Assembly (NCBI GenBank): GCA_949130485.1
Contig: OX422183.1
Coordinates: 6,228,636 to 6,292,635 of the forward strand
DNA length: 64,000 nucleotides
Origin: Agelas oroides
Lineage: Eukaryota > Porifera > Demospongiae > Agelasida > Agelasidae
Direction of reading: 5' to 3'
In this document: piece after piece, positions 52,372 to 63,957 of the stretch
How the letters are laid out: each line of letters opens with the position of its first letter
Position numbering within the stretch: the stretch's first letter is position 1
Notes under the pieces: model-generated
Database searches by the model: none
The model's input: only the letters and a program-made list of their open reading frames with translations
Told to the model about the DNA's origin: nothing
Position numbers and translations under genes: made by a program

Positions 52372-55300
52372 GTAAGCATCTAGTAGAAATGTGGTAATAT
52401 TTGGTGAACTTTCCTTTTATTGTATCTGTACTGGAGTTGCACCACTGACTTGCATATTATCCGCATACGATGGTACATTGGTTTATCCCAAAAAGTCTCT
52501 TGAGCAGTAGCTAGCTTTGTAAGCGGTGCAACCATAACCTGCCCTCGATCAGTAAGAAAAATCGCGAATTAAAATTCTTTTGGTTTTTTTGCTCAGAGTC
52601 TGAGTGAGGGCAACAGGACATTGCATCCCATAGATTCAGGAAACTCTAAGGTGTTAGAGGCTGGCAGACTGTACCCAAGAACATTCGTTATATAATAGAA
52701 TGTGGGAATACATCAGCCGAGGTGATTCCTAAGTTGTAGCCTCTGGACATTAGGTGTCTTCTGTAGTATGTGACACTTGAGTTTTAATGCATGCCATGCG
52801 TGGTTCAGTCGCTTATCTATAGCAAAAACTTATATAATACTTCACTTTGAATAATCTTTGAAAATCTTAATCATTGAAGCAGTAGCCATTTACAAAGCAT
52901 CAGGCACTTTGAAATTCAAAAACTGCCCACCTTCTGTGTGTAGGTCTTATGCAATCCTGATGTGTTGAACAGCTGTGTATACATATACTCATAGCATAAG
53001 ATTGTATGGGACAGGTGTACCAATAGCTCAGGCTTAATTGATCAGCTGAGTGCTACCATGCAGGATATCAGTAAGCCTGAAGAAGAAGGTACAAACGAAA
53101 TTATCATGACCATGACACTGGAGGGGTTTGTAACCGGATCTAAATTAGGCTATCATTCACTACAATATGCAAAAGACTTTCTTTTTTCAGTTAGTAGAGT
53201 AAGTTACAGATCTTCTGGCACCATGGTGACACCCATTTGCCAAGCCTACATGTAAGTGCTGAAGCCAGGCAAGTAATGTATCAAATTGTAGTGCACCTCA
53301 GTGCTAGAGAACAACAATTGTTTCCAGTTCTACGGTGAAATTGCTAGCATTTGGACACAGCTATGTTCAGGCTTTTGACAGACAGCCTCTGTGTGCTCAC
53401 ACTCGATTAGATTTTCCAGAGGTTTTCAATACTGCTAGGAAGGACCACCTCTTCTGCTGAATGCCCAGTATTCGTCATGCTCTTTGCTGCAGAGCGAGAG
53501 CCTGGATGCTACACCTTTCGCTACACATGGAAGAATAACCTCACAGAATATAGCTGTTTCCAAATGAGCAGGGCTAGCCACTTCCAAGAGGCAACCATGT
53601 GATCAAGAGGCAACCATGTGATCAAGAGGCAACCATGTGATCAGGAGGCAACATGCTCATGGAAGGCAAAAAATGGCTTTTTAATTTACTCTGTATAGTA
53701 AAAAAAGCTTCCAAACAACATTTATTTCAAATCTGCAAATCAATTGGCACAAGCCCGGTGTTTGTGTGATGTGCAAGTGTGCAAATGATGGCAATTGAAT
53801 CCTTGTATAATGTGCAAGTTAACACATGACCATTTGTGGATCATCTTGCAATATCTCCACATATCTTTGTTGAAAATCTCGTAAAATCTTCATCAAAATT
53901 TAAAGTTTTCCAGAACTCTTTGTGTCGCCCTGCAGCGATGTCGTACAAATAGATAAAACGCTGGTATACGGCATTCTGTGCACAACAACGCAAGCAAACT
54001 GACGTAGAAGTTTCTACTTGTACTCCATCGAGCAGCCACCTACTCTCACTCGACTGTGTACTGTAACAAAGTTAGTGTTATGCTAAACTATAGCCAAATG
54101 CCCTCTGTAGTGACTGGTTGTTGTAAATATCGAGTAGCTTTTTTGTAGGAAATGTTGCAAAGGCAAGTTTGTGACATACTAATTTTATTCATGACTTATA
54201 CACGTTTAAGAGCATGCTTGTTACTATTTTTGACTTTGGTGAAGTATAGGTATGTAGGTTTCTTTAACTAATGACATGATTGTGTTTGTATGTGTTAACC
54301 ACACCCCAAGATGCTCATAGAGTTTACCTAGCGCTGCAAATTTACTTTGGGTAGAGTGTCAGACTTTAGAACTACTTAGCTAAAAACCCCTTGAGCGCAA
54401 TGCTTTATCAAAACTAGCTTCACCCTCAACTAGCTCTGTGCATCTGTTGTTTTTGCAGATGTAAATTTTGCCATGCAGTGTTAATCTATCTCCTCCTACC
54501 GAGTAGAGGAAAATGCTACGTAATAATTAGAGATCTCGCAATCTCATTGGTCCTTACCACTTTTTGGTAATAAGCCCAAGAAATTCGACTTCGTTCACCA
54601 GACCGTTTCTCGCCAGGAGGCGCGTACAGGCTAGAGACTAGTTGAAATTAGGGTTGAATAAAAGTTGACACTTGTGAGTCGAAGTTTGATGACACAGGGC
54701 TTCAACTGTGGTGAAGTGATCGAAATATGTGATGGAATAACCTTGTATGCTATAAGTTATAGTGCCAGAGATTTATGGCAGTAAACAGACCGAGTCCGAG
54801 GGCGTAGCCCGAGGACAAGGTTTGTTTACTAACAGCCATAAATCCTTGGCCACCTGTGCTATATCCCACCCAATTGGTCCTTTGTAAACACATCTGTACA
54901 TGTGCAAGTGTTTACAGTAACTTCAATATTGTTTACACACAACTGTATATAAAAACTGTACTGTAGTATGGCGATGTAGTGTAGTGTAAACTAAAAATAC
55001 ATGGGGAGGGAATTATGAACCATAATTTCCCTTGTAGCTACCCCTCAGGGAGGGAAAATATCACAGTTAAACTCCACCTGTTGTATAGGCAAAACTATAC
55101 TAGGTGGCCAGGATACATGCTATGTAAAGGTAATTTGGTTTAATTTGCTTGCAGGTTGAAGGCAAGTAAAGAGCATGTACTGAAGGTAGCACTCAAGATC
55201 ACCAAAGCGACCAATCCTCTTGCCGACGACGCAAACACCATGGAAACCAGTGAAAATGACAACATTGAGCCCCCTCCTAGGAAGAAACCACGAGTGCTTT

Positions 55301-58300
55301 CAAAGAAATCTCAAAGGAGGAAGAAAACCGTTCCAAAACTCCAGGAAGACACGGGAAATATGCATGTTCAAATGTCGGCTCTAAACACCCCACCCGTTAC
55401 TCCTCCCAATGGGTGCGCGGGACAAGGGATGGAACTGGAATTGATCAAGGGGATTCGTTCTAGCAGCTATGAAGAAGAAGACCTACCCCTAGACGTCCTC
55501 GTGAACATGGAGAATTACAGAAGGTTTAGCTCTCGTACTCGAAAGAAACCGGACTTTTTCCATGTGTCACAGATGGTGCCAGCGGATGGGCTGCAACCAC
55601 AGAAGACAGCTGCTGAGATGAAGCAGAATGTGTCAGTGCCGCCTGCGAGACGGATGCTGAGATTTGAGCCACTTCCAGTCAAGCAGGAAGAGGATACTAG
55701 TACTCCATCTTTGGATGAGGTTGAGGAAAAAGATTTGGCACCTGACAAACCTGATGACGTTGAGGTACGTGCATGTATATACGGGGTAGGCAAGGGGTCT
55801 TCAACAGAAGTGTAGCTAGTATATACTAGCCTCGTTCCCAGACCTTCCCTTCTGTCCAGTTTTTGATTGCTTCCATATGCAAAAACAGGAGAAGGCCTGG
55901 TACCATTTATCACATGAGTGACTTTATCTACCTAGATAGACAGAGGGAGGGGGGGGGGGGGGGGGGGCTGACTGAAAGAATGCATTCAGCACATGCGTTG
56001 TTTATCATGAACAACTTTAGCTTCATGAACATTTACGTCCTCAGCGCTTAAATCGACACTGCAATGAGAGACTTCGGGATGGGAAGGTCTGGGAATGAGG
56101 CTAAGTATAACATACTATTTATATGTAGGCAACTAAGGCAGTCACTTTTACTTAAGCCTAAAATTGAATTTTTCCTGGGCGAGCATATGCATGAAACACT
56201 AGCTGGAACTTGAACGATGCATGTATTACAGTGTTGGTATATGTTTGAGAATAGAAGTGGAAAAGTCCACTCACTCCCAGAGGAGGTTGGACACAGTAAT
56301 GTGATGTGCCCATTCCCAGATCACTGCCCTCGGCATGCGTAGGTGAATTTATATGGAAAGTTTCTATACTGAAAGTTCGATCAGTGGTGCTTATGAGCTT
56401 CTCAATGATGTTGGCACCATTCAGATTCCAAATATCACATCAACCCTGTCAAATATCTCTTTAAATCCGTTCTGTGTCACTTGGGGTTGTAGGGCTGCTT
56501 AAACTTAGAGCAGGATGATAGAGAAGCTGCTACCAGCACTCTGACTGCAAGCCTGCTCAACCTGAAACATCTTTGAGACACTTCTGTCTTTCAAACTCCC
56601 CACTGCCCAACAAAAGGGGCTCCCTTTAGAGAGATTGTAGGAGACTGTTGAAGTAGGAATGCAATTATGTTTTGCACAAAACCATCGCATAGCCCATGCT
56701 CAAAAAATGTGTCCAACTTCCTCAACCCCTTGGGTAGGTTTGTGTATATGTTTGGTGAAGGTGTAACCAAGGTGTAACCAAGGCTTCAGGGGCTTTGCTG
56801 GTTTACACTGCCTCCTCTTAATTTGATTGTTAGTTTAACCTCAAATTTGGGTACTAGTTGTCTGGGGTGGATGTTGAAACTGGGGAGGTGCTGGTAAGCC
56901 TGGATGGTTTTTCTGGGGCATATGGCTTCACTTCAGGGGGGCAAAAGTTGGGGTGTGCAGCTGTGTGCAAAATACAGGCTAGCTCTAGTGACTCAGTTGG
57001 TATGAACATGCATGTTCCAGTCCTGGCTGGATCTCAATGTCTTTCTCTTTCAATATCCACAACTGTGTAAATGAATTTTCACTGGTTTAGGAGCCCTCGC
57101 AAGCAGTACCGTCAGAGACAAACCCTGAGAGTGTGACGGATGCGGACGATAGTGAAGATGCTCCGGAGAAGGCAAAGCGTTTCACGATGGAAGACCTCCA
57201 TAAATCGTTTCCACTTGGTATGATGACATGGGGGAAGTTGCCGGGATACAACTGGTGGCCTGGGAGTGTGATCAGCTACGATGAGGGAGGAGGAGGAGTG
57301 GGAGGGGAGAGGGGAGGAGAGCCACAGGTCTGGATCAAGTGGTACGGGGACAATCAACTGTCACAGGTAAGAAGTCATCTGCTCCTTATCTGTGCTCCTG
57401 TTCCTAGTCTCGTTCCCAGACTGTTTGTGCCGTTCTGAGGGTCTGGGAATGAGACTATACTGTCCCCATTTTGTCAACTACTTGTTAGTTGTCTCAGATA
57501 GGATCGGTTTTAGTCTCGTACCCAGACCCCACCCTCACAAGAGAAAAATGGTCTGGTGCACCAAGTCAGCTAGTTTTTTTTAGGCTATATGTACCTTGTG
57601 CTTTTGTGACTATAGTGTAACCTAGCAACGTTGAAAACCATCTGCAACACACCTGTTCAAAAAGAGTTTAGGATACTAGACCTATATATAGTCATGTCTA
57701 TGTTACGTTGCCATAGTGATCAATAGGATATCAGGTGACCTTTAGTTCATTAATTAATTGCATTCCTGAGCCAATTATTGCGAGCGCATTAGCACGAGGC
57801 TCTGAATGAGGGATCTATTCTCGGGATGTGTGTATGTACGTATATACGTACATACGTGGCGGTCACGCTTAGGAATGTCAATTTGCGGTCATGCTTATGA
57901 ATGCAATTTGCGCTCACACTCAGGAATCGGGCGTCACGCTTAAGGTTGCACCGATATTGGGATCGGCTTATCGGATATCGGCTTATCGGCCAACATCCGC
58001 CTGTATCGGTATCGGATGTTTTGTTACCGGTATGGCCGATAATCAACTGCGCATGCGCAAAACTGATCATTGCCACGTGTTGATCATTTTGTCGTGAGTT
58101 TTGTCGCGAGTTTTGACTTTTGACTCGTTGTCGAGGCTCAACGAAGAGGTCGCCTATTTGGGACTATTTTAAAGTAGGTGAAGACACAAAGTTTGCTATT
58201 TGCAATGCGTGTGGCCAGTCGATTTCACGCGGAGGCAAAACCACGAAGACGTTCAACACAACAAATCTTGTATATCATATAAGAGGAATGCATGCAGAGC

Positions 58301-61300
58301 TGCATTCAGAGTTACTGAAGAAGTGCGACGAAAGAACGAAGGAAAAGGCAAGCGCTCCAAGTAGCAGCAGACAGCTAGTGGTAGCAACTGCCAACTTCAT
58401 ATCGGATCGGTCATCGGTATCGGCCTATATCGGCCCCATTTTATTGGTGATCAGAATATCGGCTAAATCCTATATCGGTGCAACCTTAGTCACGCTATTT
58501 CATTGGCTTAATTGTTCAGAATCAAGACTGCTGACTCGGCGCAATCAAGGAGGCGCTCAATAGTCACCAGACCCTTTTCTGCGTGAGAGGGTGGGGTCTG
58601 GGCAGGATACTAACTCTGCAAGTGATATTTTGTACACTTATGTAGCTTCGTACCCAGGCTCCTCCCCATGCCGAAAAGCGGGGAGAGAGCCTGGACGATC
58701 TGATCACGTGCCCCGTGACGTACTATGTGTGGTTTTATGTGTGGTTTTGATAATCGAATTATTGCCCACGCAGTCCGTACTTAGCATTATTAGCGGTACT
58801 CGTGCAACAACAAACAGTACTTTCACAGTTGTGATGTAACGTGTACTGACTACTGACACACGTGCACACGAGAGACAAAACAACAAGCAGTACTTTCATA
58901 GTTGTGATGTAACGTGTACCGACTACTGACACACGTGCACACGAGAGACAAAACAACAAGCAGTACTTTCACAGTTGTGATGTAACGTGTACCGACTACT
59001 GACACACGTGCACACGAGAGACAAAACAACAAACAGTACTTTCACAGTTGTGATGTAACGTGTACCGACTACTGACACACGTGCACACCAGAGACAAAAC
59101 AACAAACAGTACCTTCACAGTTGTGATGTAACGTGTACCGACTACTGACACACGTGCACACGAGAGACAAAACAACAAGCAGTACTTTCACAGTTGTGAT
59201 GTAACGTGTACCGACTACTGACACACGTGCACACGAGAGACAAAACAACAAGCAGTACTTTCACAGTTGTGATGTAACGTGTACCGACTACTGACACACG
59301 TGCACACGAGAGACAAAACAACAAACAGTACTTTCACAGTTGTGATGTAACGTGTACCGACTACTGACACACGTGCACACGAGAGACAAAACAACAAACA
59401 GTACTTTCACAGTTGTGATGTAACGTGTACCGACTACTGACACACGTGCACACGAGAGACAAAACAACAAACAGTACTTTCACAGTTGTGATGTAACGTG
59501 TACCGACTACTGACACACGTGCACACGAGAGACAAAACAACAAACAGTGCTTTCACAGTTGTGATGTAACGTGTACCGACTACTGACACACGTGCACACG
59601 AGAGACAAAACAACAAACAGTACTTTCACAGTTGTGATGTAACGTGTACCGACTACTGACACACGTGCACACGAGAGACAAAACAACAAACAGTACTTTC
59701 ACAGTTGTGATGTAACGTGTACCGACTACTGACACACGTGCACACGAGAGACAAAACAACAAACAGTACCTTCACAGTTGTGATGTAACGTGTACCGACT
59801 ACTGACACACGTGCACACGAGAGACAAAACAACAAACAGTACTTTCACAGTTGTGATGTAACGTGTACCGACTACTGACACACGTGCACACGAGAGACAA
59901 AACAACAAACAGTACCTTCACAGTTGTGATGTAACGTGTACCGACTACTGGCACACGTGCACACGAGAGACAAAACAACAAGCAGTACTTTCACAGTTGT
60001 GATGTAACGTGTACCGACTACTGGCACACGTGCACACGAGAGACAAAACAACAAGCAGTACTTTCACAGTTGTGATGTAACGTGTACCGACTACTGACAC
60101 ACGTGCACACGAGAGACAAAACAACAAGCAGTACTTTCACAGTTGTGATGTAACGTGTACCGACTACTGACACACGTGCACACGAGAGACAAAACAACAA
60201 ACAGTACTTTCACAGTTGTGATGTAACGTGTACCGACTACTGGCACACGTGCACACGAGAGACAAAACAACAAGCAGTACTTTCACAGTTGTGATGTAAC
60301 GTGTACCGACTACTGACACACGTGCACACGAGAGACAAAACAACAAGCAGTACTTTCACAGTTGTGATGTAACGTGTACCGACTACTGACACACGTGCAC
60401 ACGAGAGACAAAACAACAAGCAGTACTTTCACAGTTGTGATGTAACGTGTACCAACTACTGACACACGTGCACACGAGAGACAAAACAACAAACAGTACT
60501 TTCACAGTTGTGATGTAACGTGTACCGACTACTGACACACGTGCACACGAGAGACAAAACAACAAGCAGTGCTTTCACAGTTGTGATGTAACGTGTACCG
60601 ACTACTGACACACGTGCACACGAGAGACAAAACAACAAACAGTACTTTCACAGTTGTGATGTAACGTGTACCGACTACTGACACACGTGCACACGAGAGA
60701 CAAAACAACAAACAGTACTTTCACAGTTGTGATGTAATGTGTACCGACTACTATTACCCATCCATGTGATATTCTACCGCTCGCTCAGGCTCCCCCAAAC
60801 TGCCTTGCATCCACACTAGTACATAAATCATGTTGCTGTATTTGCCTGTGGGTAAGTTCAGTAGTGATTGGTAGCAAAAACCTGATTGGCTGGAAAAACC
60901 TGTTTGGCTGGTTGGTTGGTTGAACTAGAGAGCCTTTCATGTTTCTATAATTAATTGCAAGAGGAAGGCTAAGGGCCCAGATTGACTATGTGAGAAAACC
61001 TGATTGGCTGGGAAAACCTGTTTGGCTGGTTGGTTGGTTGAACTAGAGAACCTTTCTTGTTTCTATAATTAATTGCAAGAGGAAAGCTAAGGGCCCAGAT
61101 TGACTAAGTGAGAAAACCTGATTGGCTAGAGAAAAACCTGAGAAAAGCGGATTGGTTGAGAAAATATGATTGGCCTAACCCAATATTGCACTTGTAAAAG
61201 CTTGATTTGATTATGGGAAGTAAGACCCTCCTTCCTCCCACTGGAGAGGAAGAGATCACACAGCTGGCCATTAAACCAATTAACCACCTAATTCTATTCT

Positions 61301-63078
61301 CCTGAAGGTGTTTGTTAGACTGTAATACCTTCTTTGAGCTGTAGTTCGGACCTCTTCTGGGAGCTAGCACTTGAACACCTGAGCCTAATGTCTTTTCATC
61401 CACTCTGGGTAGGGTTATGCCCAAACCACACCCACTCATTAGCAAGCTTTCAGTTACCGCAAGTACTAAAAATAGTAACATGTACTGCGCAGCTGCACGA
61501 AGACATAAGCCATTGTTGCTAAGCACGTGACTGGATGTTCTATTTTTAGTACAGTTCAATAATTTTGCCCGGACTAGGGACTTCTATTAGAGTTACACGC
61601 TCTTACTCTAGCTACCCGTTCTTATGCGCTTTTGTAACGTGTAATGTCATATCATTGTTAAAAACGTGACAAATTTGGTTTCTTTCCCGCATAATATCAT
61701 ACAGTAGTCACGTGAGCAACCATGTGCGATGAGAGCACCAGTTTGTAGGCTGTTTGAAACAAACCAGTGTTACGATGAGTTGTAAGCGCAAGTGTCAGGA
61801 TTTGTCGCTAAGTCAGAAGCTTGAGATTGTTCAGTTTGCTTCAGAGAAGGTGTCCCAAACTGAACTTCCTCAGCAGTTTGGTTGTTTGCAGTCAATGATC
61901 TCTAAGATTCAAAGTCAGAAATTCGGATTTCCCCACATCTTTTGGAGCTTATAAGCACATGTTTAAACAGGTGCTTTTTCTGGTTCTTTTGTGCATGCAG
62001 TTACATGTAAGGAGGATCTTGCCGCATGCGTGTCAGGGTAAAAGGGTTAACTATTCAAATAGCATTCAAAGTGTTTGCAGTGTAACACAAGGACTGAAAG
62101 TAGTGATAATAAGATTCTTTATAGTTCTAATGACTTGTTCAGCTAACCATCGGGCATACCGAGGCTGTTGAATGGTGTAATTATCGTCGTAGGGTGTTAT
62201 GAGCAGCGCTACACGCTGTTGAAGCAGTTTTCAGCAGCTGTACCACGTGGAGTAAATTTTGCAAGTAATTTTAGGACCTAAAGGGTTAACCAATTATACG
62301 CAGTGGACCGATTGGCGTCATACCACGTCACGAAAACGCGATAGACGCCAATTGGCGTCACGGATATGGCTAAGCGTTATCATGGCCCGGGCGAATAGCT
62401 TTGTATCCGGTCTGTGATAAGCTTGGCACTTCCCCTCCTGCTATAAGTGGGTTGGTCCAGAAGCCCTCAAGGGGAGGAGCATAGCAAGCGATAACAGCGG
62501 CGATCTCAATCGAGAAAACGACTCATTAGCCACGTTTTCTTTTCAACGCCAATAAGCAGAGGTACAGCGACTCTTGGGCTTCATAAATATCAAGACAGAT
62601 CTCGAGTTGTGCCTTGTTAGTCAACGAACAAAGCCAAAGACGGCACACACAACACGCGGTAGGTAAGCGTCCTCCGTAAACCGGTTACATACAACTTCCG
62701 AAAACATGCCGAGGTTTAAAATAACCCTGGAAAGCCTTTTTCTATCCCTTATTTCACTCTGTAGAGCTTCGTTTGACTTCCCTGATGTTTTAATCCTTGG
62801 AAAAGAGCTTTATAAAAATTGACATCATGTGAGGTTAATCTATTTCCGCGTTTGAGGTTAATTGCATTCTATTTAATCTCACCTTATAATCGGTTAATTT
62901 AGTTGTTTCCATAGCAACTTTTATTGGTGTAATGTATGCATGTTCAGAAGAGTCCCTATTGATGCTCTCCTCTCAGATTGCCGGGGACAGGCTTGCTCTA
63001 TTTGAGGAATTTTCCGAGCACTACCACACGAACAACATGAAGGGGATGTACAAGAAAGCTGTCATCAGTGCCCTCAAG
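52364..63078 (+). CDS. DNMT3: DNA (cytosine-5)-methyltransferase 3-type protein, 5' part (PWWP domain)
   Basis: Visible exons: 52364-52371 (ATG CAG TC), 55155-55764, 57091-57366 and 62977-63078; phases join and introns are GT-AG. The protein begins MQSLKASKEHVLKVALKI. It has a basic, probably nuclear-targeting stretch (PPPRKKPRVLSKKSQRRKK) and an acidic, low-complexity linker. From about residue 220 comes a PWWP domain split over two exons: TWGKLPGYNWWPGSVISY, VWIKWYGDNQLSQ, then LALFEEFSEHYHTNNMKG and YKKAVISALK. The C-terminal half of this domain is the DNMT3A/B form, in which PWWP binds methylated H3K36 and guides de novo CpG methylation. The ADD and catalytic domains must lie beyond 64000, so other PWWP proteins cannot be fully excluded. 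A Gly-rich insertion (about 10 residues) follows the second strand of the domain. Confidence 0.75.
52372..55154. other. Intron 1 of the DNMT3-type gene
   Basis: Mostly unique sequence. Small repeats: a 20-bp tandem (gatcaagaggcaaccatgt) at about 53590-53650, and a hairpin at 54766-54853 (gagatttatggcagtaaaca against tgtttactaacagccataaa) around a gagtccgagggcgtagcccg core. Confidence 0.5.
55155..55764 (+). CDS. DNMT3: DNMT3-type gene, exon 2
   Basis: Acceptor tttgcttgcag at 55154, donor GAG then gtacgt. 203 codons of charged, Ser/Pro-rich N-terminal region, including NMENYRRFSSRTRKKPDFFH. Confidence 0.8.
55827..56103. mobile_element. TAGCCTCG-family MITE (DNMT3-type intron 2)
   Basis: The 23-bp ends differ at one base (tagcctcgttcccagacctt versus tagcctcattcccagacctt). 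277 bp; internal cacatgagtga. The flanks agtatatac and agtataac look like a slightly decayed 9-bp duplication. Confidence 0.8.
56104..57090. other. Intron 2 remainder, no feature recognised
   Basis: No exon or repeat family recognised between the MITE and exon 3. Confidence 0.4.
57091..57366 (+). CDS. DNMT3: DNMT3-type gene, exon 3 (PWWP first half)
   Basis: Acceptor tcactggtttag, donor CAG then gtaaga, 92 codons in phase 0. It contains the WWPG form of the PWWP signature and KWYGD on the fourth strand. Confidence 0.85.
57404..57457. mobile_element. Very short TAGCCTCG-type palindrome
   Basis: tagtctcgttcccagact and the inverted gggtctgggaatgagacta are separated by about 15 bp: a minimal form of the family. 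A half-copy follows at 57512-57570. Confidence 0.65.
57941..58488 (+). mobile_element. hAT element with perfect 8-bp target duplication
   Basis: The 16-bp ends taaggttgcaccgata and tatcggtgcaacctta are perfect inverted repeats. gtcacgct lies on both sides (57933-57940 and 58489-58496), the 8-bp duplication typical of hAT. Subterminal regions are full of atatcgg/tatcggc repeats. 548 bp, so non-autonomous; it keeps a BED zinc-finger reading frame. Confidence 0.93.
58120..58400 (+). pseudogene. Truncated hAT transposase: BED zinc finger only
   Basis: Frame with SPIWDYFKVGEDTKFAICNA and the C-x2-C (CNAC) ... H-x4-H (HIRGMH) of a BED finger, then a Lys/Glu-rich linker. BED fingers form the DNA-binding N-terminus of hAT transposases. 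The catalytic domain is deleted; the frame runs out into the right-hand TIR region. Confidence 0.8.
58640..58700. mobile_element. TAGCCTCG-family fragment
   Basis: tagcttcgtacccaggctcc and the inverted cggggagagagcctgg, then gatcacgtgccccgtgacg. Confidence 0.5.
58799..60751. repeat. 73-bp minisatellite, about 27 units, each with CACGTG
   Basis: Unit acaacaaacagtactttcac agttgtgatgtaacgtgtac cgactactgacacacgtgca cacgagagacaaa. Variation is confined to a few positions (aaacag/aagcag, tactttc/taccttc/tgctttc, gacac/ggcac). It lies in the intron between the two PWWP exons. The open 60-codon frames on the minus strand arise once per unit and are not genes. Confidence 0.97.
60870..61165 (+). repeat. 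About 120-bp tandem duplication rich in ggttggttggttg
   Basis: Two copies of acctgtttggctggttggtt ... taattgcaagaggaa ... gggcccagattgact, with extra short cctgattggctg repeats at the right. Confidence 0.85.
61754..61930 (+). pseudogene. Pogo/CENP-B-type transposase N-terminus
   Basis: RKCQDLSLSQKLEIVQFASE, then VSQTELPQQFGC and MISKIQSQK match the first helix-turn-helix of pogo/Tigger transposases and CENP-B (KR..LSL.QKLEI, Q..IA..F.V..STIS.I). The frame stops soon after, so this is a short remnant, unless the copy is a domesticated fragment. Confidence 0.7.
61931..62976. other. Intron 3 remainder of the DNMT3-type gene
   Basis: No exon recognised. Around 62290-62370 an attggcgtca motif recurs three times in both orientations. 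Confidence 0.4.
62977..63078 (+). CDS. DNMT3: DNMT3-type gene, exon 4 (PWWP second half)
   Basis: Acceptor ctcctctcag, donor AAG then gttggt, 34 codons in phase 0, encoding the C-terminal helices of PWWP. Confidence 0.8.
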
Positions 63079-63351
63079 GTTGGTCTCATTCCTGTAACCT
63101 TCCTGCCTCATTCCAAGGCCTCCTGGTCTCATTCCTGTAATCCTTCCAGCTTATTCCCATGTCTTTTTCAGTTTCATTCCTGTCCTTTTTTTTAAGCCTC
63201 ATTCCCAGGCTTTTCCCCAGTGTCAGTTCTGTAACCTTCCAGCCTCACTCCCAGTCTTTCCTGGTCTCATTCTGGTAACGCTTCCCCATGCAGTCTTGTT
63301 CCTGTTACCTTCCGCCCTCATCTCTGCCTCATCTCCACCTTATCCCCCACC
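63079..63351 (+). repeat. Loose tandem of ggtctcattcctgtaacctt-type units
   Basis: After exon 4, cctcattcc(c/t)(g/a)gt-n-cctt phrases repeat about ten times at irregular 20-30 bp spacing. They begin within the donor region (aaggttggtctcattcctgt), again a repeat growing from a splice-donor flank. Confidence 0.65.
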
Positions 63352-63525
63352 TACCGTAGATCGGGAAATTTTTGCCGTTAAAATATTTTCGTCGGTGCAT
63401 GGGAGCGGTGAAAATTAAACGCGCGAAAATAAAATATACGTATACGCGCTACATTGCGGAACCATCAAGTGACGAAATATTTAATGCGAATTATTTTTAC
63501 CGCGAAAATTTCCCGATCTACGGTA
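63352..63525. mobile_element. 174-bp MITE with TACCGTAGATCGGG ends
   Basis: 21-bp perfect inverted ends (taccgtagatcgggaaattt then t), A/T-rich interior with gcgaaaat motifs. Similar in style to the 36045-36878 family. Confidence 0.85.
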
Positions 63526-63890
63526 TTTCATCTTGGGTCTCACATTTTATATTAATTAACCTGTGATATAGACCTTATGCAATTGACTCAATACCTAGCC
63601 TCGTCCCCAGGCCCAAAGGAGGAGGAGAAAGGGCCTGGTTTCAGCCCTTCGCACATGCGCTTATTTATCTCTGATTTAAGCACGTGTTGATCAGTGGGAG
63701 GGTGCTAATGACGCCTTCAAAGTCACATGGTCAATTGTCGTTATTCACTGTATCAAAACTATCAAACCAGCCAAGCTAGCTAGCCTGAGTAAGTTTTATC
63801 TCAGCGCTTTAGCCAACAGCCTTGCGCTACTTATCAATGGAGATCTCTAGCAGAAAGGGCAGATGGAAGTGCAGTGGAAGCCCAAGTTAC
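63526..63890. other. Intron or intergenic; TAGCCTCG-family fragment at 63596-63640
   Basis: ctagcctcgtccccaggccc and the inverted gggcctgg lie close together. Otherwise nothing recognised. Confidence 0.45.
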
Positions 63891-63957
63891 CTCTTGCAAT
63901 GGTTTTACCAGTAGGTAGCCGCTTCTTGTTAGCCAACTCCACGGGAGCTCGCACTGT
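63891..63957 (-). CDS. Possible exon on the minus strand, unidentified
   Basis: The minus strand reads aaacag, then about 22 open codons (TVRAPVELANKKRLPTGKTI), then AGAG followed by gtaactt. Acceptor and donor are both plausible and the frame has no stop. The phrase faintly recalls repetitive death-domain/NLR-type proteins. If real, it belongs to a gene overlapping the DNMT3-type gene on the opposite strand, or to a repeat. Confidence 0.25.

Noticed and set aside
58799..60751. CRISPR-like array or a family of 60-residue proteins
   Set aside because: The whole 73-bp unit is repeated with no unique spacers, and the 60-codon frames recur once per unit because of periodicity. It is a minisatellite in a eukaryotic intron.
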